A stretch of DNA of 64,000 nt from Streptomyces sp. SN-593 (GCF_016756395.1 NZ_AP018365.1:8435501-8499500), one strand, 5' to 3'. Shown: positions 8,938 through 18,000, numbered from the stretch's first letter. Made by a program: numbers and translations. Notes: generated from the letters alone by a model not told the origin.

Positions 8938-9085
8938 GCGTTCCTCTTCCCTCGTCCTGCGGTGGCCGGTCGCGGGACTGCCGCGGCCGGACGCTTCCGT
9001 GAGCTCGTTGGTCTGCCTATGGTATGTCAGAGGTCCACTCAATGTAGACCACGTAATACCACTGGTGGGGGGCGGGAGGCGGCCA
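8938..9085 (-). promoter_or_regulatory. Promoter/operator region of the amine-oxidase operon
   Basis: 148-base gap between the epimerase gene and the Gfo/Idh gene. Read on the minus strand it contains AGTGGTATTACG (complement of 9052-9063), TGGTCTAC (9044-9051) and AGTGGACC (9032-9039). Inverted partners TGGTCT (9009-9014) and TGGTAT (9020-9025) appear on the plus strand. These resemble halves of the known HutC/DasR palindrome AGTGGTCTAGACCACT. The AGAGGAA ribosome site of the GTG at 8937 is at the left end. No convincing -35/-10 pair is visible. Operator function is inferred from position and repetition. Confidence 0.5.
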
Positions 9086-10057
9086 TCAGTCCTCCAGCAG
9101 GGCGTCGAAGGCCCGGGACAGCGCGGCGTCGACCGACTTCAGCTCCGGATGGGCGTCGTAGTGCGCCAGCACCTCGCGGGCGCCCTGCGCGAAGGACACG
9201 CGCGGCGCGAACCCCGGGACCAGCGACCGCAGTTTGGAGGTGTCGAAGAGCATCGAGTGCCGGAAGTCGTGCTCCAGCACCTCGCCCCAGCCCGGCACGT
9301 GCACGGCGATCGACTCGCTGGAGCGGTGCCGCAGCACCGGCGCGCGCACCCCGGCGGCCGCGGCCAGGGCCAGGTGGATCTGGTCCCAGGTGAGGATGTC
9401 GCCACTGACCACGTTGACGCTCTCGCCGATCGCGTGGTCCAGGCCGAGCAACGGCACGAAGGCGCGGGCGAAGTCCGCGGAGTGGGTGAGCGACCACAGC
9501 GACGTGCCGTCGCCGTGCACCACCACCGGCCGCCCGGCCCGCATCCGCTCGACCGCCGTCCACCCGGCGAGCACCGGCACCACCGTACGGTCGTAGGTGT
9601 GGAAGGGGCGCACGATCGTCAGCGGGAAGCCGCTCGCGCGGTACTCCTCCTCCAGCAGCAGCTCGCACGCGATCTTGTCCCGTGCGTAGCCGAAGACCGG
9701 CTGGCGGCGCGGACTGGACTCGGTGATCGGTAGCTGCGGCACCGGCCGGCCGAAGACCGAGCAGGTGCTGATGAAGACGTACTGCCCGGTCCGGTCGGTG
9801 AACAGCCGCGGATGCGCGCGCACGTCGTCGGGGGTGAAGCCGACCCAGTTGACGATCGCGTCGAACTCCGCACCGCCCAGCACCGATCCGAGCGCCGCGG
9901 CGTCGCGCACGTCCGCCCGCAGCCGCCGCACGCCGTCGGCGACCGGGCGCACCGGCTCCGACCGGGTCACCACCGTCACCTCGGCGCCCTCGGCCGCCGC
10001 CCGCGCCGCCGCCGCGGAACCGATCATCCCGGCACCGCCGAGGAACAGGACCCTCAT
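9086..10057 (-). CDS. NAD-dependent epimerase/dehydratase (SDR family)
   Basis: 323-residue extended short-chain dehydrogenase. The N-terminus MRVLFLGGAGMIGSAAA is the GGxGxxG cofactor loop; the catalytic site has FISTCSVFG for the Ser/Thr and YARDK for the Tyr-x-x-x-Lys pair. The family acts on nucleotide sugars or other sugar derivatives. The start ATG at 10057 shares one base with the stop of the upstream isomerase (TGATG) and has a GGAG site close upstream, so coupling is likely. It is the last gene of the transporter transcription unit. A role in epimerising a keto-sugar intermediate fits the neighbours, but free-sugar or nucleotide-sugar specificity cannot be told. Confidence 0.87.
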   Translation of the reverse strand: MRVLFLGGAGMIGSAAAARAAAEGAEVTVVTRSEPVRPVADGVRRLRADVRDAAALGSVLGGAEFDAIVNWVGFTPDDVRAHPRLFTDRTGQYVFISTCSVFGRPVPQLPITESSPRRQPVFGYARDKIACELLLEEEYRASGFPLTIVRPFHTYDRTVVPVLAGWTAVERMRAGRPVVVHGDGTSLWSLTHSADFARAFVPLLGLDHAIGESVNVVSGDILTWDQIHLALAAAAGVRAPVLRHRSSESIAVHVPGWGEVLEHDFRHSMLFDTSKLRSLVPGFAPRVSFAQGAREVLAHYDAHPELKSVDAALSRAFDALLED

Positions 10058-10899
10058 CACCGCTCCTCCGTGCCCGCCGGGGCCGCCGCGCCGCGGGAGA
10101 TCCCGGCGCCGACCAGATGGGCGTAGGAGCGGCGCAGCGCCTCGAACGTGTCCACGTGCAGCCGCTCCAGCTCCACCAGGTGCCACCGGGGCCCGGGCAC
10201 CGCGGCGCCCAGGGTGCGGGCCCAGTCGATCCGGCCCTCGCCGATGGGCACCATCACGTCCTCCTCGTAGGAGACGGCGGGGCCGTCCTTGACGTGCACG
10301 AACCGCGCCCGCCCGCCGAGGCCGGCCAGCACCCGCGCCGGGTCTGCGCCGCCCATCACCGCCCAGTAGGCGTCGAGTTCGACCAGCACCCGGTCGTCGA
10401 GCAGGTCCAGCAGCAGGTCGTACGCCGACCGGCCGTCGAAGCTCCGGGAGAACTCGGCGAAGTGGTTGTGGTAGGCGATCCGCATGCCGCGCTCGGCCGC
10501 CCGCTCGGCGGCCTCGTTGACCCGCCGTACGCCGTGCCGGATCGCCTCGGGGGAGTCGAACTCCTCGCGCTCCATGCTCCACACCAGGACCTCGGCGCCG
10601 AGCTCCTCGTTCTGGTCCAGCAGCCGCTGCGCGTCCGGTCCGGCCGGGAAGGGGGTGTGCGCGCTGGTCAGGGTGAGCCCGGCCGACGCGATGGCGTCCC
10701 TGACCCGGGACGGCCCGAAGTGCTCCACCAGGCCGTAGGTCTCGACGCCCAGGAACCCGATGCCGGCCAGCCGGGCGAGGGTGCCCTCCAGGTCGGCCCG
10801 CGCCTGGTCGAGCACGGTGTACATCATCACGCCGATGGCGGGCGGCACGGCTCCTCCTTCGTCCGGCCCCGCGGGCCGGTCACGCGTCGTCTCAGTCAC
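10057..10899 (-). CDS. Sugar phosphate isomerase/epimerase, TIM barrel (second copy)
   Basis: 280-residue xylose-isomerase-like TIM barrel. It opens with IGVMMYTVLDQARADL; metal and substrate positions are in YHNHFAEF, VELDAYWAVMGG, FVHVKDG and HLVELE. It is clearly a paralogue of the protein at 4116-4868. The start is GTG at 10899, which overlaps the ThuA-like gene by eight bases; the first 20 residues are variable, so a shorter start is possible. Relatives include IolE-type keto-inositol dehydratases and enzymes that cleave 3-keto-glycosides by elimination. Placement next to a ThuA-like protein supports a keto-sugar role. Confidence 0.86.
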   Translation of the reverse strand: MTETTRDRPAGPDEGGAVPPAIGVMMYTVLDQARADLEGTLARLAGIGFLGVETYGLVEHFGPSRVRDAIASAGLTLTSAHTPFPAGPDAQRLLDQNEELGAEVLVWSMEREEFDSPEAIRHGVRRVNEAAERAAERGMRIAYHNHFAEFSRSFDGRSAYDLLLDLLDDRVLVELDAYWAVMGGADPARVLAGLGGRARFVHVKDGPAVSYEEDVMVPIGEGRIDWARTLGAAVPGPRWHLVELERLHVDTFEALRRSYAHLVGAGISRGAAAPAGTEER

Positions 10900-11566
10900 G
10901 GCCGGCCGCCCACACCAGCGCCTGCCGGACCAGGGCGCGTACCGGCGGCTCGCCCCACGACCGCATGTCGTGGCCGAGCGCCAGGTAGACCACCCGTCCC
11001 GCGCCGACCTCGCGGACGTACAGCACCGGCACGGCGACGCCGTCCGCCCGGTGCCGCTGCGCGAGCACCGTCACGTCCCCGTCGGCCAGCTCGAACTCGT
11101 AGTACTCGTCGAAGAGGTCGAAGTCCGCCACGCCGGCGGTCACCGGGTGGTCGGCGACGATCTCCACGGTGTGCCGGCCCTCGTGGTGGCCGGGCCCGTG
11201 CGAGAGGTAGCGGTTGCCGAGCAGCTCGAACAGCGGGCGGTCCGCCGGGTCCAACCCGTCGCCGCGCCGGCCCATGATGTTGGCGCCGTGCACCCCGACC
11301 AGCCCCTTGCCCGCCCGCACCGCGGCGGCCAGCGCCTGCTGCTGCTCCGTCGCGAAGTGCCCGCCGGCGGTGTACAGCAGGTAGACGTCCGCCTCGGCCG
11401 TCTCCGGCCGCGGGTCGACGAACCTGCTGGTGCCCATCGCCCGGCGGGTGGCGAACCCGGCCTCGGTACCGAGCTGTTGGAAGACGCCGGCGGCATTTAG
11501 CAGGTCGTGGTGGATGTCGTCGCCGTTCACGACGACCATGGCTCTCGGCGTCGTCAGGTGGGACAT
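10892..11566 (-). CDS. ThuA-like domain protein
   Basis: 224-residue protein with the class-I glutamine-amidotransferase-like fold of ThuA (trehalose utilisation) proteins. Typical segments are DVYLLYTAGGHF, LVGVHGANI in the place of the nucleophile loop, GHHEGRH and the closing GRVVYLALGHDMRSWG. In Rhizobium, ThuA and the oxidoreductase ThuB take part in 3-keto-disaccharide metabolism; the biochemical role of most homologues is not settled. I chose ATG at 11566 over one 48 bases upstream because GAGGAG sits five bases before it. It is the first enzyme gene after the solute-binding protein, with a 79-base gap. Confidence 0.85.
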   Translation of the reverse strand: MSHLTTPRAMVVVNGDDIHHDLLNAAGVFQQLGTEAGFATRRAMGTSRFVDPRPETAEADVYLLYTAGGHFATEQQQALAAAVRAGKGLVGVHGANIMGRRGDGLDPADRPLFELLGNRYLSHGPGHHEGRHTVEIVADHPVTAGVADFDLFDEYYEFELADGDVTVLAQRHRADGVAVPVLYVREVGAGRVVYLALGHDMRSWGEPPVRALVRQALVWAAGRD

Positions 11567-11645
11567 GGCTCTCCTCGCGGAATGCGGCAGGAAGGGAAGG
11601 GGATCGGGGCGCACGGCACCGACGGGCCGGGCGCGGCGCTGCGGC

Positions 11646-13322
11646 TCAGACCGGCTTCAGCCGCAGCGCGACCACCGGGTTGGGCACCGGGCTGAAGTAG
11701 GGGTCCTGCGGCGAGGGGAAGCCGGTCGCCTTCGCGGTGCTCCAGTTGCCGTAGCTGCCCCAGTAGAACATCGGGATCCACGGCAGGTTCTCCACGAAGA
11801 TCTTCTCGATCCCGTCCAGGATCTGCTGCCGCTGCGCGTCCGTCGTCGCCTTCGGGTACTCCTTGAACAACTGCGCCGCCTCCGCGTTCTGGAAGCGCTC
11901 GATGTTCTGGAAGGTCGGCGTCGCCTTGCCGATCGGGTAGTACAGGTTGGGGTTGATCGTGTCGTTGTAGTACGAGAAGGCGCGCGGCGCGGAGTCCACC
12001 GGGTAGCCCATCGTGGAGTCGAAGTCGCCCTTGCCGGTACGGGTGTTGATGTCCGTCACCGTCGTGGTGTCGATGGTGAGCTTGATGCCGATGTCCTTGA
12101 GCTGCGAGACCAGCACCTGCACCCGGGAGGCGATGTCGGTGTAGGCCGACGGGAAGGTCACCGAGAACTCCACCCGCTTGCCGCCCTTGTGGTAGTAGCC
12201 GTCGCCGCCCTTCGCGTAGCCGGCGTCGGTCAGCGTCTGGTGCGCCTTGGCCACGTCCTGGGTGAAGTCGACGCCCTTGTACTGCGGGGCGATGGAGCCG
12301 GTGTACGCCGGCATGGGCAGCCCGGTGACGCTGGTGGCCGGCGGTGACGCGCTCGCCGCGCCGACCTGCTTGCGGTTAACCCCGAGGCTGATCGCCCGCC
12401 GCACCGCGATGTCGCTCAGCGGCCAGCGCTCCAGGTTGGGGATCAGGCCGTCCGTGCCGGCCAGCGGCGCCCAGTAGTTGTTGTGCTTGCTGCGGCTGAG
12501 GTACGTCTTGTCGGCGTTGGCGATGTACGTCCCGCCCCAGTCCGCGAGACCCTGCACGAGCGCGTTGGTCATGCTCTCGTTGTCCTTGTACGCCACGAAC
12601 CGCAGCGCCTTGATCTGCGCCTTGGGCTGCCAGTAGTCCTCGTTGCGGACCAGCGTGAAGGACTGCGCGGAGAACTCGTCGAGCTTGAACGGGCCGGTGC
12701 CGACCGGGCTGTCGTCGGTGTACTTCGTCGGGTCCTTGACCTTCGACCAGATGTGCTCGGAGACGATCGGCGCGGACACCACGTTGGTGAAGAACTGCTC
12801 CGACGGCTCGGGAAAGGTGAAGACCACCTGCGTGGGGCTGGGCGCGGTGACCGAGGTGATGTCCACGCCGAGCAGGTTCAGCCCGGAGTTCTTCTTCAGC
12901 ATCGTGTAGGTGAACACCACGTCGTCGGCGGAGAACGGCTCGCCGTCGGTCCACTTCACGCCGGACCGGAGCTCCATCGTGAGCGTCCGGTTGCCGTCCG
13001 ACCAGCGCCAGGACTTCGCCAGCCACGGCAGGTCGTGGCCGATGTTCACGGTGTTGATCTGCACCAGCGGCTCGTAGATGAAGCCGCCCGAGCCCTGGGG
13101 GGTGTAGGTCAGGCCCTGCGCGGTGTTGGCCAGGTAGGGGTTGAAGACACGGGTGAGGTTGTCGGACTGGGCGGCGACGGTCAGCATGGCGTCACCGCCC
13201 GAGCTGCTGCCGCCCGACGGCTGGCAGGCGGACAGGGCGAGCGTGCCCGCGCCCGCCAGGGCGCCGGCGAGGAGGCCGCGTCTCGTCATGCCGGACGCGA
13301 GGGGCGACGGTGAAGTGGTCAC
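11646..13322 (-). CDS. ABC transporter solute-binding lipoprotein, family 5
   Basis: 558-residue extracytoplasmic binding protein of the SBP_bac_5 (oligopeptide/nickel/glycoside) family. The N-terminus has a twin-arginine-like start TRRGLLAGAL, a hydrophobic stretch and the lipobox LSAC with the lipidated Cys at residue 33, so it should be anchored outside the membrane. Family segments WSDGNRTLTMELRSGVKWTDG and SADDVVFTYTML are clear. GTG at 13322 is chosen because AAGGAG lies nine bases upstream; the internal Met at residue 12 is an alternative. It feeds the permeases and ATPases at 13462-17791. Members carry peptides but also oligosaccharides and glycosides, and the downstream sugar enzymes favour the latter. 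Confidence 0.93.
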   Translation of the reverse strand: MTTSPSPLASGMTRRGLLAGALAGAGTLALSACQPSGGSSSGGDAMLTVAAQSDNLTRVFNPYLANTAQGLTYTPQGSGGFIYEPLVQINTVNIGHDLPWLAKSWRWSDGNRTLTMELRSGVKWTDGEPFSADDVVFTYTMLKKNSGLNLLGVDITSVTAPSPTQVVFTFPEPSEQFFTNVVSAPIVSEHIWSKVKDPTKYTDDSPVGTGPFKLDEFSAQSFTLVRNEDYWQPKAQIKALRFVAYKDNESMTNALVQGLADWGGTYIANADKTYLSRSKHNNYWAPLAGTDGLIPNLERWPLSDIAVRRAISLGVNRKQVGAASASPPATSVTGLPMPAYTGSIAPQYKGVDFTQDVAKAHQTLTDAGYAKGGDGYYHKGGKRVEFSVTFPSAYTDIASRVQVLVSQLKDIGIKLTIDTTTVTDINTRTGKGDFDSTMGYPVDSAPRAFSYYNDTINPNLYYPIGKATPTFQNIERFQNAEAAQLFKEYPKATTDAQRQQILDGIEKIFVENLPWIPMFYWGSYGNWSTAKATGFPSPQDPYFSPVPNPVVALRLKPV

Positions 13323-13370
13323 GTGCGTCTGCTCCTTGGGAGTAGGGACAGCGGGGAGAGCGGAGGGTGG

Positions 13371-13408
13371 TGCGGTGCGGTGCGGTGCGGGCGGTGCGGT
13401 GCTGCGGG
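13371..13408. repeat. TGCGG pentamer repeat in the solute-binding protein leader
   Basis: Four perfect TGCGG units at 13371-13390 are followed by decayed units to 13408. It lies in the 139-base gap between the ATPase stop and the binding-protein start, in the untranslated leader. Length variation by slippage is possible, and no function is evident. Confidence 0.7.
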
Positions 13409-13461
13409 CGGACGCGGGCGGCGGGTGGCCGCCTCGCGGGCCAGGGAGGGAGGCCGGGAGG

Positions 13462-14706
13462 TCAGGAGGCCGGTGTGTCGGGGGAGCCGGGGGAGCCGGG
13501 GGCATCGGGGGAGCCGGACGTGTCGGAGGGCGGGGCGGCCGGCGGGTGTTGGGGCGTCGGAGTCTTCGCGGGCGTCGGGCCCTTCGCGGTGGCCGGCCCG
13601 GCCGCGGGGGTGGTCAGCCGTGCGACGGCCTCGGCGTTGGCGGCCCGCCGCGTGCGGGCCTCGTCGTCGTCGGCGTACAGCCAGCAGTGGGCGACGTGGC
13701 CGGGGGAGAGCGTGAAGGGGCCCGGCACCTGGCTGCCGCAGCGCTCCATCGCGTACGGGCAGCGCGGGTGGAAGCGGCACCCGGACGGCGGGTCGATGAG
13801 GCTGGGCGGTTGCCCGATGTCCCGGACCCGGTCGGCCCCGGCCCGCGACGGGTCGGGCGCCGAGGCGATCAGCAACTGCGTGTACGGGTGCGCCGCCTGC
13901 TGCGTCACCGCCTCCGACGGGCCGCTCTCGACCACCTGCCCGGCGTACATCACCGCCGTGTCGGTGGCGAAGTAGCGGGCGGAGGCGATGTCGTGGGTGA
14001 CGTAGAGCATCGCCGCGTTGCGCTCCTCGGTGAGGCGGCGCAGCAGGTTGAGGATGCCCAGCCGGATCGACACGTCCAGGCTGGAGACCGGTTCGTCGGC
14101 GAGGAACACCTCCGGGTCGGCCGCCAGCGCCCGGGCGATCGACAGCCGCTGCAACTGCCCGCCGGACAGTTCGTGCGGGTACTTCGCGGTGAACTGCGCC
14201 GGCGGCACCAGGTTGATCCGGGTCAGCAGGTCGTCGATGACGGCGGTGCGCTCCTTGCCGCGCTTGCCCCTGTGGTGCAGCGCGACCGCGCGCCCCAGCG
14301 TGCCCGCGATCGTGGCGACCGGGTTGAACGACCCGAACGGGTCCTGGAGGATGAGCTGGACCTTGCGGACGTGGTCGCGGAAGGCCCGGCCGCGCAGGGC
14401 CCCGACCGGTTCGCCGTGCAGCCGCACCTCCCCGCCGGTGAGCGGGTGGAGCTGCGCCAGCAGCCGGGCGAGGGTGGACTTGCCGGAGCCGGACTCGCCG
14501 ACCAGCGCGGTGATCCGGCCCGCGTACAGGCTCAGGGACACGTCCTCGACGGCGTGCACGACCTTGCGGCCGCCGCCGCGCACCGGCAGCCCGCCGCGTA
14601 CCGGGAAGTGCTTCGTGACGTGGAGGGCCTCCAGGACGGGCCGCTCGGCGGCCGCGCCTGTGGCGCCGGGGTCGGTGGCCGCTCGGGCCGTTGCCTCACC
14701 GCTCAT
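13462..14706 (-). CDS. ABC transporter ATP-binding protein (OppF/DppF type)
   Basis: 414-residue ATPase energising the importer. Walker A is GESGSGKST, the Q-loop is LILQDPFGSF, the signature is LSGGQ, and Walker B is VFLADEP followed by SSLD and the switch VTHD. After the nucleotide-binding domain comes the oligopeptide-type C-terminal extension with its CRFHPRCPYAMERC cysteine cluster. The last 60 or so residues are low-complexity Pro/Ser/Thr repeats (GSPDAPGSPGSPDTP), probably disordered and unlike the family. ATG at 14706 overlaps the upstream fusion gene by four bases (ATGA). It should pair with the ATPase half of the upstream fusion protein to form the heterodimeric motor. Confidence 0.93.
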   Translation of the reverse strand: MSGEATARAATDPGATGAAAERPVLEALHVTKHFPVRGGLPVRGGGRKVVHAVEDVSLSLYAGRITALVGESGSGKSTLARLLAQLHPLTGGEVRLHGEPVGALRGRAFRDHVRKVQLILQDPFGSFNPVATIAGTLGRAVALHHRGKRGKERTAVIDDLLTRINLVPPAQFTAKYPHELSGGQLQRLSIARALAADPEVFLADEPVSSLDVSIRLGILNLLRRLTEERNAAMLYVTHDIASARYFATDTAVMYAGQVVESGPSEAVTQQAAHPYTQLLIASAPDPSRAGADRVRDIGQPPSLIDPPSGCRFHPRCPYAMERCGSQVPGPFTLSPGHVAHCWLYADDDEARTRRAANAEAVARLTTPAAGPATAKGPTPAKTPTPQHPPAAPPSDTSGSPDAPGSPGSPDTPAS

Positions 14707-16814
14707 CGGGTCTCACCTGTCGCCAGCTCGTTCGGGTCGGTCGCGGAATTCGGGTCGGGCTCGGCGTGCGGGTCCGCGTGCAGCAGGCAGGCCGCGAGCG
14801 CGCCGCCGCCGGGGCCGCCCACCTGGTACAGCGGCGGCACCTGCGCGGCGCAGGCGTCGAAGGCGTGCGGGCAGCGGGGGCGGAACGCGCAGCCCGACGG
14901 GAGGCGCCGCAGGTCGGGCGGGGAGCCGGGGATGCCGGTCAGTTCCCGCTTCGGGCCGCCGAGGGTCGGGAAGGACGCCAGCAGGCCGCGGCTGTAGGGG
15001 TGCTGCGGGTCGCGGTAGAAGTCGCCGGCCGGCGCGGTCTCCACGACCTTGCCCCCGTACATCACCGCGATGGTGTCGGAGAGTTCGATCAGCAGCGACA
15101 GGTCGTGCGTGATGAAGACGACCGAGAAGCCGAGCCGGTCCTTCAACTCCATGATCTTCTCGATGATCTGACGCTGGATCACCACGTCGAGCGCGGTGGT
15201 CGGCTCGTCCATCACGATGATCTCGGGGTCCAGCGCGAGGCCGACGGCGATCATCGCGCGCTGCCGCATCCCGCCGGACAGTTCGTGCGGGTAGGAGCCG
15301 GCGCGGTCGGCCGGGATGCCGACGATGCCGAGCAACTCCACGACACGGGCTGCACGTTCGCGCGCGTCCAGCTTCGGCCGGTGCGCCACGATGACGTCCT
15401 CGATCTGCGTGCCGATCCGCAGCACGGGGTTGAGCGCGTGCATCGCGGACTGGAAGACGATGGACAGCTCCTCCCAGCGGAAGTCGCGCAGTTCGGCGTC
15501 GTCCATGGCCAGGACGTCGGCGGTGCGGCCGTCCGGGGCGGTGTAGCGGACCTCGCCGTGGGTGATCTCGGCCGGCGGCTTGTGCAGCCGGGTGATGGCG
15601 TAGGCGAGGGTGGACTTCCCCGAGCCGGACTCGCCGGCGATGCCGAGCACCTCGCCGCGCCGCAGCGTGAAGGACACGTCGCTGACCGCCGGGGTGCGGC
15701 CGCCCTCGCCCACGTACTCCACCCGCAGGTCGCGGACGTCCAGCACCACGTCGGTGCTGTCCTGGGTGAAGGGCGCCGGGGCCGGGCGCGGCGAGCGCGG
15801 CGGCCGGTGCCGGGCGCGGCGGGTCCGCTGCGCGGCGACCTGGCCGCGCTGGGCCTTCTTGGTGCCGATGCCGGCCTGCCGCAGCCGCGGGTTGACGAAC
15901 TCGTCGATGCCGAAGTTGACCAGGGACAGCGCGGTGCCGAGCACCGCGATCGCCAGTCCGGCCGGCACGAACCACCACCAGGCACCGGTGAGCAGCGCGC
16001 TGCCGGTCTGCGCCCAGTACAGGATGGTGCCCCACGACCACTGCGTGACGTCGGCCAGGCCGAGGAACGCCAGGCTGGCCTGGGTGAGGATGGCCATGGT
16101 CACGGTGCCCAGGAAGGACGCGGCGATCACCGCCACCTGGTTGGGCAGGATGTCCTTGACGATGATCCGCCAGGTCGGCTCGCCGGTGGCGCGCGCGGCC
16201 TCCACGAAGTCGCGCCGGCGCAGCGAGAGGGTCTGGGCGCGCAGCACCCGGGCACCCCAGGCCCAGCCGGTGACGGTGATGACCAGGATGATGCCGAGCG
16301 ACCCGCTGTGCGGCAGGTAGGCGGCCAGGATGATGGTCAGCGGCAGGCTCGGCAGCACCAGGAACACGTTCGCCAGCAGCGACAGCACCTCGTCGCCGAT
16401 GCCGCCGACGTAGCCGGCCGTCACGCCGACGGCCACCGACAGGACCGTGGTGAGCACCGCGGCGCCGATCCCGACCAGCATCGAGGCGCGGGCGCCGTAG
16501 AGCATCTGCGACAGGACGTCCTGGCCGTTCTGCGTGGTGCCCAGCCAGTGCGAGGCGGAGGGCCCGACGAGGGTGCTGTCGCTGACGGCGGAGGGGTCGT
16601 ACGGCGAGATCCACGGCGCGATCACGGCCAGCACCACGAAGGCCAGCACGATCACCAGGCCGCTGAGCGTCAGCGGTGAGCGCAGCAGGCGCAGCCAGAC
16701 GCGGTGCGGTGCGGCGCCGGAGCCGGCGGTGTCGGGCGCGGCGCCCGCTCCGGCGGGGTCGCCCTCGGGCCCGGCGGCGTCGGACCCGGCCAGGGCGGCG
16801 GGTTGCAGGGCCAT
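14703..16814 (-). CDS. Fused ABC permease (DppC type) and ATPase (DppD type)
   Basis: 703 residues combining two subunits that are normally separate. Residues 1-300 are a DppC-like permease: a hydrophilic leader, an N-terminal membrane helix (LSGLVIVLAFVVLAVIAPWI), several further helices and the EAA loop (VEAARATGEPTWR). A basic linker with RHRPPRSPRP around 310 joins an ATPase with Walker A GESGSGKST, signature LSGGMRQR, Walker B IIVMDEP, switch ITHD and the oligopeptide-type Cys cluster CAFRPRCPHAFDAC. There is no stop or frameshift between the halves. ATG at 16814 follows the DppB-type stop by two bases. The fusion fixes one permease and one ATPase on a single chain. Confidence 0.93.
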   Translation of the reverse strand: MALQPAALAGSDAAGPEGDPAGAGAAPDTAGSGAAPHRVWLRLLRSPLTLSGLVIVLAFVVLAVIAPWISPYDPSAVSDSTLVGPSASHWLGTTQNGQDVLSQMLYGARASMLVGIGAAVLTTVLSVAVGVTAGYVGGIGDEVLSLLANVFLVLPSLPLTIILAAYLPHSGSLGIILVITVTGWAWGARVLRAQTLSLRRRDFVEAARATGEPTWRIIVKDILPNQVAVIAASFLGTVTMAILTQASLAFLGLADVTQWSWGTILYWAQTGSALLTGAWWWFVPAGLAIAVLGTALSLVNFGIDEFVNPRLRQAGIGTKKAQRGQVAAQRTRRARHRPPRSPRPAPAPFTQDSTDVVLDVRDLRVEYVGEGGRTPAVSDVSFTLRRGEVLGIAGESGSGKSTLAYAITRLHKPPAEITHGEVRYTAPDGRTADVLAMDDAELRDFRWEELSIVFQSAMHALNPVLRIGTQIEDVIVAHRPKLDARERAARVVELLGIVGIPADRAGSYPHELSGGMRQRAMIAVGLALDPEIIVMDEPTTALDVVIQRQIIEKIMELKDRLGFSVVFITHDLSLLIELSDTIAVMYGGKVVETAPAGDFYRDPQHPYSRGLLASFPTLGGPKRELTGIPGSPPDLRRLPSGCAFRPRCPHAFDACAAQVPPLYQVGGPGGGALAACLLHADPHAEPDPNSATDPNELATGETR

Positions 16815-16816
16815 GA

Positions 16817-17791
16817 TCAGCTCTCCCTTGTCCTCGGGTCGAGGAAGACGTACGCGATGTCCGCGACGAGGTTGGCGACGAGTACCAGCACGGTGATCAG
16901 CAGGAAGATCGCCGACATCAGCGGGTAGTCGGCGGCCTGGGCGGCCTTGAAGAGCACCGACCCGATGCCCGGGTAGTTGAAGACGACCTCGGTGACGATC
17001 GAGCCGCCGATGACGAAGCCCAGGGACATCGCGAAGCCGGACAGCGACGGCAGCATCGCGTTGCGCGCCGCGTAGGTGTACATCACCCGGCGCCTGGACA
17101 GCCCCTTGGCCTCGGCGAGCCGGACGTAGTCCTCGCTGAGCGTGGTGACCATCATGTTGCGCATGCCGATCAGCCAGCCGCCGACCGACGCGACGGTGAT
17201 GGTCACGGCCGGCAGCACCGCGTAGTTGATCGCGCTGGCGATGAAGCCGCCGTTCAGCCCGATGTGCTGGTCGAGCGCGTAGCCGCCGGACAGCGGGAAC
17301 CATCGGAAGGTGATCGCGAAGAGGTAGACCATGATGATCGCGAACCAGAAGTACGGGATCGACGACAGGAACGTCGTGATCGGCACCAGGGAGTCCAGCC
17401 AGCTCCCGCGCTTCCAGCCGGCCAGCATGCCCAGCACGGTGCCGATGACGAAGCCGAGCACCGTGCACAGGGTGATCAGGATCAGCGTCCAGTACATGCT
17501 CTGCCCGAGCACCGTGCTGACCTTCGAGGGGTAGTAGGCGTAGGAGATCCCGAAGTTGCCGGTGAACACGCTGTGCCAGTAACTGACGTACTGCTGCCAG
17601 AGGTTCTGGTCCGACTGGCCGAACAGCACCCGCAGCGCGTGTACCGCGGACGGGCTGAGCCTGCCGTGGAACTGGTTGATCAGGTTGTCCGCCGGGTTGC
17701 CCGGCATGACGCGCGGGATCAGGAAGTTGAGGCTGATCGCCGCCCAGGCGGTCAGCAGGTAGAACGCGGTCTTCCGTAGCAGCGTGCGCAC
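16817..17791 (-). CDS. ABC transporter permease (DppB type)
   Basis: 324-residue inner-membrane permease of the dipeptide/oligopeptide family, with an N-terminal helix (KTAFYLLTAWAAISLNFLI) and the family PRVMPGNPADNL segment. The core helices and the EAA loop are seen as DYVRLAEAKGLSRRRV. It should pair with the DppC-type half of the downstream fusion to form the pore. The start is GTG at 17791; the hydrophobic first helix begins directly after it. It is the first gene of the transporter unit, facing a 421-base divergent region with a good promoter candidate at 18016-18043. Confidence 0.93.
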   Translation of the reverse strand: MRTLLRKTAFYLLTAWAAISLNFLIPRVMPGNPADNLINQFHGRLSPSAVHALRVLFGQSDQNLWQQYVSYWHSVFTGNFGISYAYYPSKVSTVLGQSMYWTLILITLCTVLGFVIGTVLGMLAGWKRGSWLDSLVPITTFLSSIPYFWFAIIMVYLFAITFRWFPLSGGYALDQHIGLNGGFIASAINYAVLPAVTITVASVGGWLIGMRNMMVTTLSEDYVRLAEAKGLSRRRVMYTYAARNAMLPSLSGFAMSLGFVIGGSIVTEVVFNYPGIGSVLFKAAQAADYPLMSAIFLLITVLVLVANLVADIAYVFLDPRTRES

Positions 17792-18000
17792 CGGTCACTC
17801 GCCTCCGCGGCCGGGGCGGGGGCGGTCGTCGCCGGCCCCGGCGGGGGCGGTGTGCTCCGCGGTGCGGCCGACCCGGACATGGCGGGGCGGGGATATCTGC
17901 ATGCGCAGGCTCGATTCAGTAGGTGGAGCGCATTTCACCGGTCGGGCCTCGGGGCCCGCTGCGCGCCCGCCGGACAGGGCGGTGATGGTGTGCCAAACGC

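Noticed and set aside
13371..13408. Short repeat considered as a CRISPR-like element.
   Set aside because: It is a five-base microsatellite without spacers, and no cas genes are present.
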